DNA of 64,000 nt from Opitutus sp. (lineage in GTDB: Bacteria; Verrucomicrobiota; Verrucomicrobiia; Opitutales; Opitutaceae). The stretch covers positions 1,984,501 through 2,048,500 of the forward strand of contig JANPZY010000001.1 of the NCBI GenBank assembly GCA_024707325.1. Direction: 5' to 3'. The translations under genes were made by a program, and so were the position numbers. The notes under the pieces were generated by a model that did not search any database, was not told the DNA's origin, and saw nothing but the letters and a program-made list of their open reading frames with translations. This document shows positions 8,598-17,127 of the stretch, one piece after another. How positions within the stretch are numbered: the stretch's first letter is position 1; every line of letters starts with the position of its first letter.

Positions 8598-9029
8598 ATG
8601 AAAACACTGCACAGCTTCCTCCAACTAAAGTTTCTTCCCGCCAGCCAAGACGCCGGTCTGCTCGTGCTGCGCGTCTGGCTCGGAGTGTCGATGGTCGTCC
8701 TCCACGGCTGGGTGAAGATCGTCAACTTCAACCAGATGTCAGGACAGTTCCCGGATTTTCTGGGCATCGGCCCGAAGGGAAATCTGATCGCGGCGATCTT
8801 CGGCGAGTTCGTGTGCGGTCTCTTGGTGGTGATCGGACTCGGCACGCGCTTCGCGGCGCTGGTGCTGACGATCGTCATGGCGTTTGCGTTTTTCGCGGCG
8901 CACGGCGCGAAGCTTTCGGGTCCCGGCAGCGGCGAACTGGCGTTCATTTTCCTCGCCGGGTTTGTGACGTTGCTGGTTGCCGGCCCGGGCCGCTTCTCGG
9001 TCGACGGAAATACCAAGACCGCGGCCTGA
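8598..9029 (+). CDS. DoxX-family integral membrane protein
   Basis: 143 residues with four hydrophobic segments and the family start pattern DAGLLVLRVWLGVSMVVLHGWVKI. This is followed by the GKIxNF-like loop (VNFNQMSGQFPDFLGIGP) and GEFVCGLLVVIGLGTRFAALVL. DoxX/YphA proteins sit in the cytoplasmic membrane, and some are tied to quinol oxidation or oxidative stress; the role here is not shown. It is a single-gene unit that ends in a strong bidirectional terminator shared with the convergent chemoreceptor gene. Confidence 0.88.
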   Translation: MKTLHSFLQLKFLPASQDAGLLVLRVWLGVSMVVLHGWVKIVNFNQMSGQFPDFLGIGPKGNLIAAIFGEFVCGLLVVIGLGTRFAALVLTIVMAFAFFAAHGAKLSGPGSGELAFIFLAGFVTLLVAGPGRFSVDGNTKTAA

Positions 9030-9054
9030 GGCGCGCGGCGTCGTTTTGAACAAA

Positions 9055-9084
9055 AAGGCGGCCGGCATTTACGCCGGCCGCCTT
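9055..9084. terminator. Bidirectional terminator between DoxX and MCP genes
   Basis: A twelve-base perfect inverted repeat (AAGGCGGCCGGC / GCCGGCCGCCTT) surrounds a six-base loop. It is flanked by A residues on the left and TT-rich sequence on the right. It lies between convergent genes and could stop transcription from both sides. Confidence 0.85.
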
Positions 9085-9113
9085 GTTTGTGTGTGCGGGT
9101 GTAGGAAGAGGAG

Positions 9114-10658
9114 TTAACGTCGGATCGATTCGATCACGGGCTTCACGGTCGCGAGCGTGCGGCGCGGAGCAGGGGAAGCGGAAACGGTCTGCGTGGTGGC
9201 TTGCAGCGCCGATTGCGCGACGGCTTCGGTGCCGGAGACAAGTCGGCGGAGCTGGCGCACGATGGCGTCGACGGAGTGGGCCTGCGCGTTGAGCTCTTCG
9301 GATGCACTGGCGCTTTCCTCGGAGTTGGCGGCCATGGTCTGCGTGAGCTGGTCCATCTGCGTGACCGCGGTGAGCGTCTGGGTGAGGCCGGTGTCCTGCT
9401 CGCGTGAAGCCACGGCGATCTCGCCGACGATCGTATCAACCTGGCGGATACCGGCGACGATTTCGTCGAGGCTCGCGGTGACCTTGCGGGTGAGTTCGAC
9501 GCCGTTGGAGCTTTTCTCGATCGAGTCCTGGATGCGCTCGGCGGTTTCGCGTGCGGCGACGGCGCTGCGTTGGGCGAGGGCGCGGACTTCCTCGGCGACG
9601 ACGGCGAAACCAAGTCCGGCTTCGCCCGCGCGGGCGGCTTCGACCGCGGCGTTGAGCGCGAGGATGTTGGTTTGAAACGCGATCTCGTCGATCGTCTTGA
9701 GGATCTTGGCGATGTTGTCGCTCGACTGGCGGATCGCATCCATCGCCTCGTTCATGCGCTGCATGTCGGCGGCGCCGGCTTCGGCCTGGGCGCGCGTGCG
9801 CTGCGTGAGCTGGCTGCTGGAGTTGGCGCGTTCGGCGTTGGAGCGGGTGAGGCTGGAGATTTCGTGGAGCGCGGCGTTCGTCTCCTCGATCGACGCGGCG
9901 TGTTCGCTCGCGCTTTGGGCGAGACCCTGGCTCGAGTTGGTGATCGCGCCCGCGGAGCTCGCGAGTTGTTGCGAGCCTTCGGCGAGTTCGCTCGCGACGG
10001 CTACGAGCTGGCGATTGGTGGAGCGTGTGATGACGATGGCGAGTCCCGCAGCGGCGAGAAGTGCTCCGGCGACGCCGACCACGAGCGTGAGTTGCGTGGC
10101 CATGACCGATTGGTCGGCGACCTCGCCGCTTTCTTCGGCGGAACGACTTCCGGCCTCAACCATCGCTTCGAGGGAGGAAATGTAGGTGCGGAAGACGGGA
10201 TAGAGTTTCTCTTCGATCAACTCGCGAGACTCGGCGGCGCGACCTTCGTGACTGGCTTTTAGAACCTCGATGCGGACATCGCGATATGGCGGGCGGTTGA
10301 CTTTAACGACCTCGTAGAGCTCGTGGTCCTTCTTGGTGAGAAGCGGCTCGAGACGGTCGTAAAGCTTGGTCAGCGCGGCGGACTTTGCGTCCATCTCGGC
10401 CGCGATCTTCTCCTTCTGTGCGATGTCGTCAGTGAGGACGTGTTGCGTCGTGTTGATGAAGTTCTCCTTCACGAGCGACTGGATCTGGCCGAGCAGCACG
10501 ATCGCCGGCAGGGAGCGGTTCACCACGGCATCGCTGGCTTCGTGGAGCACGCGCACCCGGGAATAGGAAAGGACACCAACGATGGCGATGATCGCCACGA
10601 TGCAAATAAAGCCGGCAGAGATGCGCCGGCCGATCGTCCAGTTTTGCAGGTTGAGCAT
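9114..10658 (-). CDS. Methyl-accepting chemotaxis protein
   Basis: 514 residues from ATG 10658 ([17 protein letters not shown]). A first transmembrane helix lies near residues 13-34. A periplasmic four-helix-bundle sensor follows to about residue 185. A second membrane helix ([18 protein letters not shown]) leads into the cytoplasmic signalling rod. The hairpin tip carries the conserved [20 protein letters not shown] and [20 protein letters not shown] domain is not recognisable: the second membrane helix runs within a few residues into the coiled coil. No CheW/CheR pentapeptide is seen at the C-terminus. No che or flagellar genes occur in the window, so it is an orphan receptor that signals to remote components. 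Confidence 0.93.
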   Translation of the reverse strand: MLNLQNWTIGRRISAGFICIVAIIAIVGVLSYSRVRVLHEASDAVVNRSLPAIVLLGQIQSLVKENFINTTQHVLTDDIAQKEKIAAEMDAKSAALTKLYDRLEPLLTKKDHELYEVVKVNRPPYRDVRIEVLKASHEGRAAESRELIEEKLYPVFRTYISSLEAMVEAGSRSAEESGEVADQSVMATQLTLVVGVAGALLAAAGLAIVITRSTNRQLVAVASELAEGSQQLASSAGAITNSSQGLAQSASEHAASIEETNAALHEISSLTRSNAERANSSSQLTQRTRAQAEAGAADMQRMNEAMDAIRQSSDNIAKILKTIDEIAFQTNILALNAAVEAARAGEAGLGFAVVAEEVRALAQRSAVAARETAERIQDSIEKSSNGVELTRKVTASLDEIVAGIRQVDTIVGEIAVASREQDTGLTQTLTAVTQMDQLTQTMAANSEESASASEELNAQAHSVDAIVRQLRRLVSGTEAVAQSALQATTQTVSASPAPRRTLATVKPVIESIRR

Positions 10659-10754
10659 TGGACGGCCCTTATCGACCCGCTTCCTCGGAGGTTGAGGATA
10701 TGCGATCAATCAGCATTTGGACCGCAGCTGGTGGCGCTGACCGCGGCCACCGAG

Positions 10755-10788
10755 GGAAAAAGACGCCCGTCCTTGGCGGGACGGGCGT
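10755..10788 (-). terminator. Rho-independent terminator for the M2 peptidase gene
   Basis: ACGCCCGTCC (10763-10772) pairs with GGACGGGCGT (10779-10788) around a six-base loop. Read on the minus strand the hairpin is followed by CTTTTTCCC, a proper U tract. It lies 26 bases past the peptidase stop codon. Confidence 0.88.
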
Positions 10789-10814
10789 TTGGGAGAGCCG
10801 AACTTTACACGAGT

Positions 10815-12627
10815 TTACCAACCGACCTGACGGCCGGCGTTTTCTTTTACGAGCCACTTCAGAAGCGGCTCGTAATACTCGATCATCGCGCGCGTGGAGA
10901 GATCCTCGCCGGTGGCGTCGCGCAGGACTTTGCGCCAGTCCTCGGTCGCGCCTTTCTCCATGATGCTGCGGAGGAAAGCGCCGACTTCCTTGTTGTCCGC
11001 GTAATTGCAGGACTGCGGCGGCTGGTGGAGGATGTTTTTGGCGATGTAGTCGTTGAGCTGGTATTTGAAGATCTGCGCGATCGCGTAGGTGTAGTAGTAG
11101 GCCGGCGTGTCATTGATGTGCGTCTTCGTGGCGGCATCGCAGTATTCCTCGCCGCGCTCGCTTGGCGGCTCGATGCCTTGGAATTCGCGCACGTAGTGCC
11201 ACCAGCGCTTGTTCCACTCGGAAGGCGGCAGATTGTTGGCGTAGATGTCGGCTTCCCAGTGCGCCATGACGCCGGAGGCCCAGTAGATGAAGGGCACGCC
11301 GGTGCCGAGCGCCTGCGCGAGCAGGTATTCCGTTTCGTCGACTTGGAAATCTGCGGGCAGGACGCCGAGCGATTTCAGGTAGGGCAGTTGCGACGAGGCG
11401 AGTGCGGTGAGTTCGCCGAAGCCTTCGTGGAAGGCCGGATTGGCGCCGTCGCGCAGGAGCGGCGGAACCTCGGGCCGCGAGTAAGCCATGAAATAGTAAA
11501 TGTGGCCGAACTCGTGGTGATTGGTGTTAAACCACCACGCGGTCGATTCGATGCTTTGCAGCGAGCGCAGGTCGTTGGCGAGGTCGAGATGCCACGCGGA
11601 GGCGTGGGTGTTCTTCTTGCGCGGACCGTCCGCAGGCACCGGATACAGATCGGATTTTTCCCAGAACGATTTCGGCAGCGCCGGGAAACCGATGCCCGTG
11701 TAGAAACGCTCTGAGGACTGCGCGATCCACTCGGGCGAGAATTTCTTGAAATACGGATCGAGGTCGGCGGCTTCGACGAGGCCGTCCCACTCCTGCGCCC
11801 AGCGATTGTTGATCCAGTGCGCGGGGATGCGCTTCGGCACGGGCTGGCCGTATTTCTCGGCGAGTTTGTATTTCGCCCACGTGTGGAGCTGCAGGTAAAG
11901 CGGACGCAGGACCTCCATGAACTCCTGGTTCAGCTTGATCATCTCTTCGGTCGTCATGCCGTAGCCGGCGACCTGGAGCGCGAAGTAGTCGTCGTAGCCG
12001 AGCTTCGCGCGCGACGCCGTTGCGCAGATCGCGGAGCTTGATGAGACCAGGACGGAGCGCCTTGCCGGATTCCTTCGACGCTTCCCAAACGGCGAGGCGT
12101 TCGTCGAGATCGGTCGAGGAGTAGAGTAGATTGTCGATTTCGTTCACCGAAACCGGTTTTCCGTGCAGTTTGAATTCGAAGCCGTTGAGCGTCGACGCTT
12201 GCGCGGTCTCCGCCTCGATACGCGCCTGCGTGAGCTGTGGGTTCGTCATCGGTGATTCGGCCGCGATGAGCAGCAAGGACTCGAGCTGGCGGACGGTGAG
12301 CTCGTTGAGGTCCTTGCGCTGGAGGAGGAGCGCTTTGACTTCGTTGATCAGCGCGGGATTGCCCATGAGCGCGGCGCGAGCTTTGCCGGCGACCTCGGCG
12401 CCAGCGTCGTTCACCGGCGACACATCCGTGACCGACTTCCACTGCGCCTCGGCTTCGACGTAATACACCGCCTGATACGCGGAGTTGACGAATGCGAGGA
12501 AGCGATCGGCGCGTTCCTGAATCGGTTTTACGTCGGCTGCGTTGATCGCACCCGACAAGATCACGAGACATGCCGCGACGGGAACCCACACGCTCCGCAG
12601 CCGCGACCCAGCAAAGGGAGTGAACAT
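10815..12627 (-). CDS. Peptidase M2 family (angiotensin-converting-enzyme-like) metallopeptidase, frameshifted
   Basis: Two frames together give about 604 codons, the usual length of a single-domain ACE homologue. The N-terminal part (from 12627) has a signal peptide (VAACLVILSGAINA) and runs to LIKLRDLRNGVAR. The rest continues in another frame as KLGYDDYFALQVAGYGMTTEEM. The zinc site is HHEFGH, and the third ligand lies in GANPAFHEGFGE about 26 residues later, as in ACE (HEMGH / GANPGFHEAIGD). The junction at about 12001-12010 is explained by one extra base in GAAGCTC. The enzyme would be a periplasmic or exported dipeptidyl carboxypeptidase. The gene looks intact on both sides of the shift, so an assembly indel is at least as likely as decay. 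Confidence 0.85.
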
Positions 12628-12716
12628 GCGCGGGACGCTATGGTGTCATAATCCCGCGCCAAACCAAAACCCCTGAGCGGTCGGAGCGCAGGAAGAGCGG
12701 CGAGCGAACGGACACG

Positions 12717-12745
12717 AAAAACCCGCTCCGTTTGCCGGAGCGGGT
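12717..12745 (-). terminator. Terminator for the PPi-PEPCK gene
   Basis: ACCCGCTCCG (12721-12730) and CGGAGCGGGT (12736-12745) form a ten-base perfect stem with a five-base loop. On the minus strand the hairpin is followed by TTTTTCGTG. It lies about 30 bases after the stop codon at 12775. Confidence 0.88.
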
Positions 12746-12774
12746 CTGAGTGCGGACGCCGAAGCTCGGTGAGC

Positions 12775-15700
12775 TTAGGCGAACGGGAAGTTCTTCAACT
12801 GCGCGGCGATTGCCGGTTCGGAGCCGAGGCCGCCGACGAGCGTCTCGACGTAGTCCGGCTTGCGGGCTTCACGAGCGAGCGCGGCGACGCGGTCGAGCTT
12901 GCCGCGGATGTCGAGCTGCTCGGCAACGTCCGCGTAGTTGCGACGTTGCAGGAACTTCTCGAGGTAGCGCGCGTGACGTTCCCACTGGTAGGCATCGATC
13001 GTGGCCTGGGCCTCGAGGCGGGCGCGATACCAGTCGCTCTTCATCATGTTCTCACGCGTGAAGAGCGCGCGGAACTCCGGATCCTCGGCGGTGCGGCCTT
13101 CCCACGTGCCATCGCGCATGATGTGGAGGAGCGCCTTGAGCGGCGGGACCGCTTCCTCGATCGATCCGTCGGCGAAGTAGCGTTCGGCGGCGGCCTTCAT
13201 CGCTTCGACGATGTTGTCCATCGCGTCGGCGAAGACGTCCATGCTCTGCTGCTCGGGGCGGAGGAGATCGCCTTCGAACACGGTGCTCGGGTTGCTGAGC
13301 ACGCGGCCGCAGAAGGCCTGGATGAAGCGCTCCGTCACGCGCCAGCCGAGACGGCTCGCGAGCACGGGTTTGCCGTTGTGCACGAAGTCCTGGCAGCGCT
13401 CGAGGTAACCGTTTTCGATGAGATACTCCGGCGTGCGCTCCTGCTCGGTCATGCGCGCCCAGATCTCGGGCACGAGCAGACTGATGTCATGATCGACGCG
13501 CAGTTTCGTGCCCACCCAACCAGCGGCGGAGCAGAACACGGGAAGCTGCGTGAGGATATACGACGTCAGCGCGACGTTGAGATCGTAGATCGGCGGGAGC
13601 GCGTTGAACGGGCCCTTCGTCAGCGCGCCTTCGGAACCCGCGCCCGTGGTGGACGGAGATTTGCCGGTGAGGCTCGAGATGAAGTCCATGAACGCTTCCG
13701 GCAGATCCTGATAGTGGATCGGACCGTAAACGCAGAGCGCGCGGACGCCCGGCTCCGGCGGATTCAAGCGGCGGCCGACGAGCACCGCGCCGACGGGGAA
13801 GGGCGCCGGCGAGTTCGCGTCAAGGCCGCGGGAGAGTCGCGCGCCCATCTGCGCGAGGTAGGTCGCGCGCGGATCTTCGAGGTCGGGGCGGAACTGCAGG
13901 TAGCGCGGATTCTTCGACGGCTTGCCGTCGACGATGCGCGGATGCGCGGGCGAAACGAGGAACTTCGGACCGGGCGTGCTCAGATAATCATGGAAGATTT
14001 TCTGCACGGGCTCGGTGAAGGCCTCGAAGCCGAGCGTGTCTTCGACGATCGACTGCGCGACGCCGCGATCGAGCGCCTCGTAATTCGAGAAGAAGTTTCC
14101 GGTCTGGCCGAAATCGCGCTCCGTGCGGCGGTCGTAGCCGCGGATGATTGCGTCGTCAGGGCGCTGGAAGAGACGGAGTTCGCAGTTGTGGACGAACTTT
14201 AGCGAAGCGTCGCTGGACGTCGTCGGGGCACCGATCACGCGGCGACGCGGAGCCACCGTGGACGCGGTGATGTCGTCCTCGGTCTGGATTTTTTCGGCCG
14301 GGAGGAAGTCCTTGCGCAGCGTGAACGTGCGCCAGCCGCCGTCCGCCGTGTAGCCCACGCGTAGGTAGTGCGTGGAGAGCTTCTCCTTGTGGTATTTGAG
14401 CTCGTTGCCGTGGCGGCCGTTGATCGTGTCGACGCTGAAATGTTTGCGCCAGTCGTTGCCCCACGAGGGACGATGGAGTCGCTTGATCAGCAGCACGAGG
14501 TCACGGATGTGGCGCGGGATCGTGTCGAGCCACTGGTTGTATTCGTCGGTGTAGTCGGGGCTGCGGCTGAGCAGCTTCACGACGGAGCCGAGCGAACGTT
14601 CGCGGCTGAGGATCGGGCGACCATGTTCGCGGTTGCGCTTCGGATCGCGGAAGCGCTGACCGTATTCCTTCGAGAGGATCTGGTCGACGAGATCGAGGTC
14701 CGCCTTGAGTTCGCTCACGAAGACCGGACCGGCAAACGTCGCATCGGCGATCGATTTCGAGATCTCGGATTTGCCGCCGCCGGACACCGTGCAGGGTTTG
14801 TGGCAAAGCACGCCTTCGGCGGTCGTGCCGCGCAGGCGCCAGGTGCGGCTGCCTTCGGTCTTCACCATCTCGACCTTGTAGCCGGTGGGGAGCACGTAGC
14901 TGTGGTGCGGGAGCAGTTTCAGCTTTTTCTCCGCGCCGTTGCTGCCGGGCCAGGTGACCGCTTGGGCGCGCAGATCGAAACGCGCCGTCTCCGGCACGTA
15001 GTAAACATCTGGATACTGTTTGTCGCGGGCCCAGCCGTCGGGCTGGAGTTCCACGCGGTCGCCGAGGAGTTTCAGCGCGTCGGCGAACTTGCGTTCGATG
15101 GAGGGCTGGAAGGCGCTGAGAGCGAAGTCCTCGCCGAGATCATAGCTCGGGAAAACGATCGCGCCACCGGCGTGCTCCTCCTCGGCCTGGCCGAGCAGGT
15201 TCGCGGAGAGGCTGATCTGGGTCTTCACCTCCTTTTTGCAGTAACCGAAATAGTTGTCGGAGATGATCGTGACGACCACGCCAGACGCGTCGCGCGCCGT
15301 GATCTTGAAGGCGCCGCCGTCGTTGTAGAGTTCGTCCTCGGACTTCCAGCACATGCCGTCACGGCGCTGGCGCGGTGTGGCGTCCTCCCATTTGGGCAGG
15401 CCGAGTTCGGCCTTCTTCAGACCGTTGATGTGCGGCGCGAGAATGATGCAGCCCGTGTGGCCGGTCCAATGCTCGGGATCGAGCGCGGCGTCGTTTTCAG
15501 GGAGGTGCGGATCGCCCGCGTTGCTGAAGATGCTCTCCACGAAATCGAGATTCGCGACGAGGCTGCCCGGGACGAAGAACCGCGTTTCCATCGAGCGCGC
15601 CGGCGTGTGGCCTGCGACTTCAGGCACGACGACGGGACGCAGGTAAAGCGAGACGAAGCACTCGGCGTCTTTCTCCGCACCAGCGGTGAACGGCAGCTTG

Positions 15701-16236
15701 AGAAACTCCGACGGCGGCTGCAGCGCGTGCTTCAGCAAACGACCAAAGACCGCGGCGGGCACCGCTTTCTTGTCATCGGGAATCGGCAGACCGCCCTCCG
15801 CCACGTGGAAAATACCCTGTGTGGTGCGGCGGTCGGATTTGGGATTGTGCAGCACGCCCTGGCGCACGCGGCGCGAGGTGAGGATCGGGCTCTGGTGTTC
15901 GTCGCCCTTGACGGGCAGCGAGAGCACGCGCGCCATGCCAGGAAGGTCGAGCACGAGCGTCGAGCCGGGCAGGCGGGGCGCGCCGCCCGCCTCCTCGAGG
16001 TAATCGAACAGGAAATTCTGGATGCGCTGATCGACCGGGCAGAGATGACGCACGAGTGCGCGGTCCTTCTCACGGCTCAACGCGAGGAAATTGCTGACCA
16101 GGCTGCTCAGGTCATCGTCCTCGGCCGGCAGTTTCACGCCCGGCTGCGACAACTCCTGCAGCTTCAGATTCAGATAGGCGAAGAGCCGCCGGTCTGTGGT
16201 TTCCGCAGTGGAGTTAGGAGAGGTCGACTTGGTCAT
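12775..16236 (-). CDS. Pyrophosphate-type phosphoenolpyruvate carboxykinase (PPi-PEPCK)
   Basis: A 1153-residue cytoplasmic protein. Its length and long conserved blocks match the PPi-dependent PEP carboxykinases described from Propionibacterium and Entamoeba, which interconvert PEP + CO2 + phosphate with oxaloacetate + PPi. Matching blocks include LHNPKSDRRTTQGIFH (129-144), NAGDPHLPENDAALDP (239-254), HWTGHTGCIILAPH (256-269), FGYCKKEVKTQIS (330-342), CHKPCTVSGGGKSEISKS (478-495) and LTGKSPSTTGAGSEGALTKG (856-875). The SGGGKSEISKS and TGKSPSTTGAGSEG stretches are the likely phosphoryl- and metal-binding parts, by analogy with the kinase loops of GTP-PEPCK. It stands alone, ends in its own terminator, and is divergent from a response-regulator gene. 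The family assignment rests on remembered family sequences, not on a search. Confidence 0.85.
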   Translation of the reverse strand: MTKSTSPNSTAETTDRRLFAYLNLKLQELSQPGVKLPAEDDDLSSLVSNFLALSREKDRALVRHLCPVDQRIQNFLFDYLEEAGGAPRLPGSTLVLDLPGMARVLSLPVKGDEHQSPILTSRRVRQGVLHNPKSDRRTTQGIFHVAEGGLPIPDDKKAVPAAVFGRLLKHALQPPSEFLKLPFTAGAEKDAECFVSLYLRPVVVPEVAGHTPARSMETRFFVPGSLVANLDFVESIFSNAGDPHLPENDAALDPEHWTGHTGCIILAPHINGLKKAELGLPKWEDATPRQRRDGMCWKSEDELYNDGGAFKITARDASGVVVTIISDNYFGYCKKEVKTQISLSANLLGQAEEEHAGGAIVFPSYDLGEDFALSAFQPSIERKFADALKLLGDRVELQPDGWARDKQYPDVYYVPETARFDLRAQAVTWPGSNGAEKKLKLLPHHSYVLPTGYKVEMVKTEGSRTWRLRGTTAEGVLCHKPCTVSGGGKSEISKSIADATFAGPVFVSELKADLDLVDQILSKEYGQRFRDPKRNREHGRPILSRERSLGSVVKLLSRSPDYTDEYNQWLDTIPRHIRDLVLLIKRLHRPSWGNDWRKHFSVDTINGRHGNELKYHKEKLSTHYLRVGYTADGGWRTFTLRKDFLPAEKIQTEDDITASTVAPRRRVIGAPTTSSDASLKFVHNCELRLFQRPDDAIIRGYDRRTERDFGQTGNFFSNYEALDRGVAQSIVEDTLGFEAFTEPVQKIFHDYLSTPGPKFLVSPAHPRIVDGKPSKNPRYLQFRPDLEDPRATYLAQMGARLSRGLDANSPAPFPVGAVLVGRRLNPPEPGVRALCVYGPIHYQDLPEAFMDFISSLTGKSPSTTGAGSEGALTKGPFNALPPIYDLNVALTSYILTQLPVFCSAAGWVGTKLRVDHDISLLVPEIWARMTEQERTPEYLIENGYLERCQDFVHNGKPVLASRLGWRVTERFIQAFCGRVLSNPSTVFEGDLLRPEQQSMDVFADAMDNIVEAMKAAAERYFADGSIEEAVPPLKALLHIMRDGTWEGRTAEDPEFRALFTRENMMKSDWYRARLEAQATIDAYQWERHARYLEKFLQRRNYADVAEQLDIRGKLDRVAALAREARKPDYVETLVGGLGSEPAIAAQLKNFPFA

Positions 16237-16564
16237 GGTGATTTAACGCGAACACAGCCAAGGAAAGTTCACGCCGCCCGATCGGCAATCTAATAGGCTG
16301 CGCAAATTGTGCACTGCTGTGTGGCAAGAAACGCGGATGACGTTTTCGCCGCGATGACGGACCGCAAAAAGTGTCCGCCGCCGCGCGGAGGCGTGAAAAA
16401 TTTTCTTTCAAGCCGACCCGCCGGAGCGACGATAAATGCTGTTCGCGCTTGTCCACCATCGTGCATTCTTCGCCCCAGTTTTTCCCGCCTGTGTCGGGTG
16501 ATGATTTTTCTCCGTCCGCGCTGGCACGTGGACGGCGCAGGAGTGTCTGCGCGGGAGCGTAATC
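16237..16564. other. Divergent promoter region between PPi-PEPCK and response regulator
   Basis: About 330 bases without a supported gene. Both flanking genes read outward, so this must hold their promoters. It contains a short inverted repeat (GCCGATCGGC-like, near 16278-16286) and A/T-rich patches at 16370-16410 and 16480-16510. I could not assign promoter boxes. Confidence 0.4.
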
Positions 16565-17017
16565 ATGAGCCTTCCGGCCCCAGATCTGCCCGCTGCGTCG
16601 GCGTCCAACGTTTCCACGGAGCTTCCCGAGGTCCTGCTGATCGACGATGAAGTTCCTTTTCGCGAATTGATCGCGCACTTCCTGCGCACACGCGGATATC
16701 GGGTGCATGAGGCGGGCGATGGCGAGCAGGCGCTGCGTTTCCTCTCCGGTCATCCGGTCGGCCTCATCGTCAGCGATGTGTGCATGCCCAATTGCGATGG
16801 CATCGAGCTGCTGACCGAGCTGCGTCGTCGTCGCCCGACGTGCGGCATCATCATGATGTCCGGCGGTATGGCGGGACGCGCGATGTCGGGCGGCCCCGCG
16901 CTGTTTCTCAAAATGGCGCAGGCGCTCGGCGCGCACTACACGATCGCGAAGCCGTTTCCGCTCGACGAGTTGCTCGAGCTCATCCGCAAGGCGAGCGCGG
17001 GACCGCGCGGCGCTTGA
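16565..17017 (+). CDS. Single-domain response regulator
   Basis: A 150-residue CheY-like receiver with no output domain. The acidic pair is Asp27-Asp28 (LLIDDE), the phospho-acceptor is Asp71 (IVSDVCMPNCDG), the switch Ser is in MMSGG (about residue 99), and Lys129 lies in IAKPFPLDEL. An N-terminal tail of about 20 residues, rich in Ala, Ser and Pro, precedes the fold. No histidine kinase lies next to it, so its partner is elsewhere. It sits about 110 bases upstream of a GH13 gene on the same strand. A link to that gene or to the divergent PPi-PEPCK gene is not shown. Confidence 0.92.
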   Translation: MSLPAPDLPAASASNVSTELPEVLLIDDEVPFRELIAHFLRTRGYRVHEAGDGEQALRFLSGHPVGLIVSDVCMPNCDGIELLTELRRRRPTCGIIMMSGGMAGRAMSGGPALFLKMAQALGAHYTIAKPFPLDELLELIRKASAGPRGA

Positions 17018-17127
17018 GGGCGCAGGCGGCGTCGGCCTGAGCGAAAAAAGTCGGGCGTTTTTCAGGTCCGAACTGCGCCGATGTGTGCGGGTCTGTGCTG
17101 CACTGCGCGCGAGCGCTCGCAGGCCCC

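Noticed and set aside
14368..16293. 641-residue open frame opposite PPi-PEPCK
   Set aside because: Antisense to a well-supported gene, with shadow-like composition.
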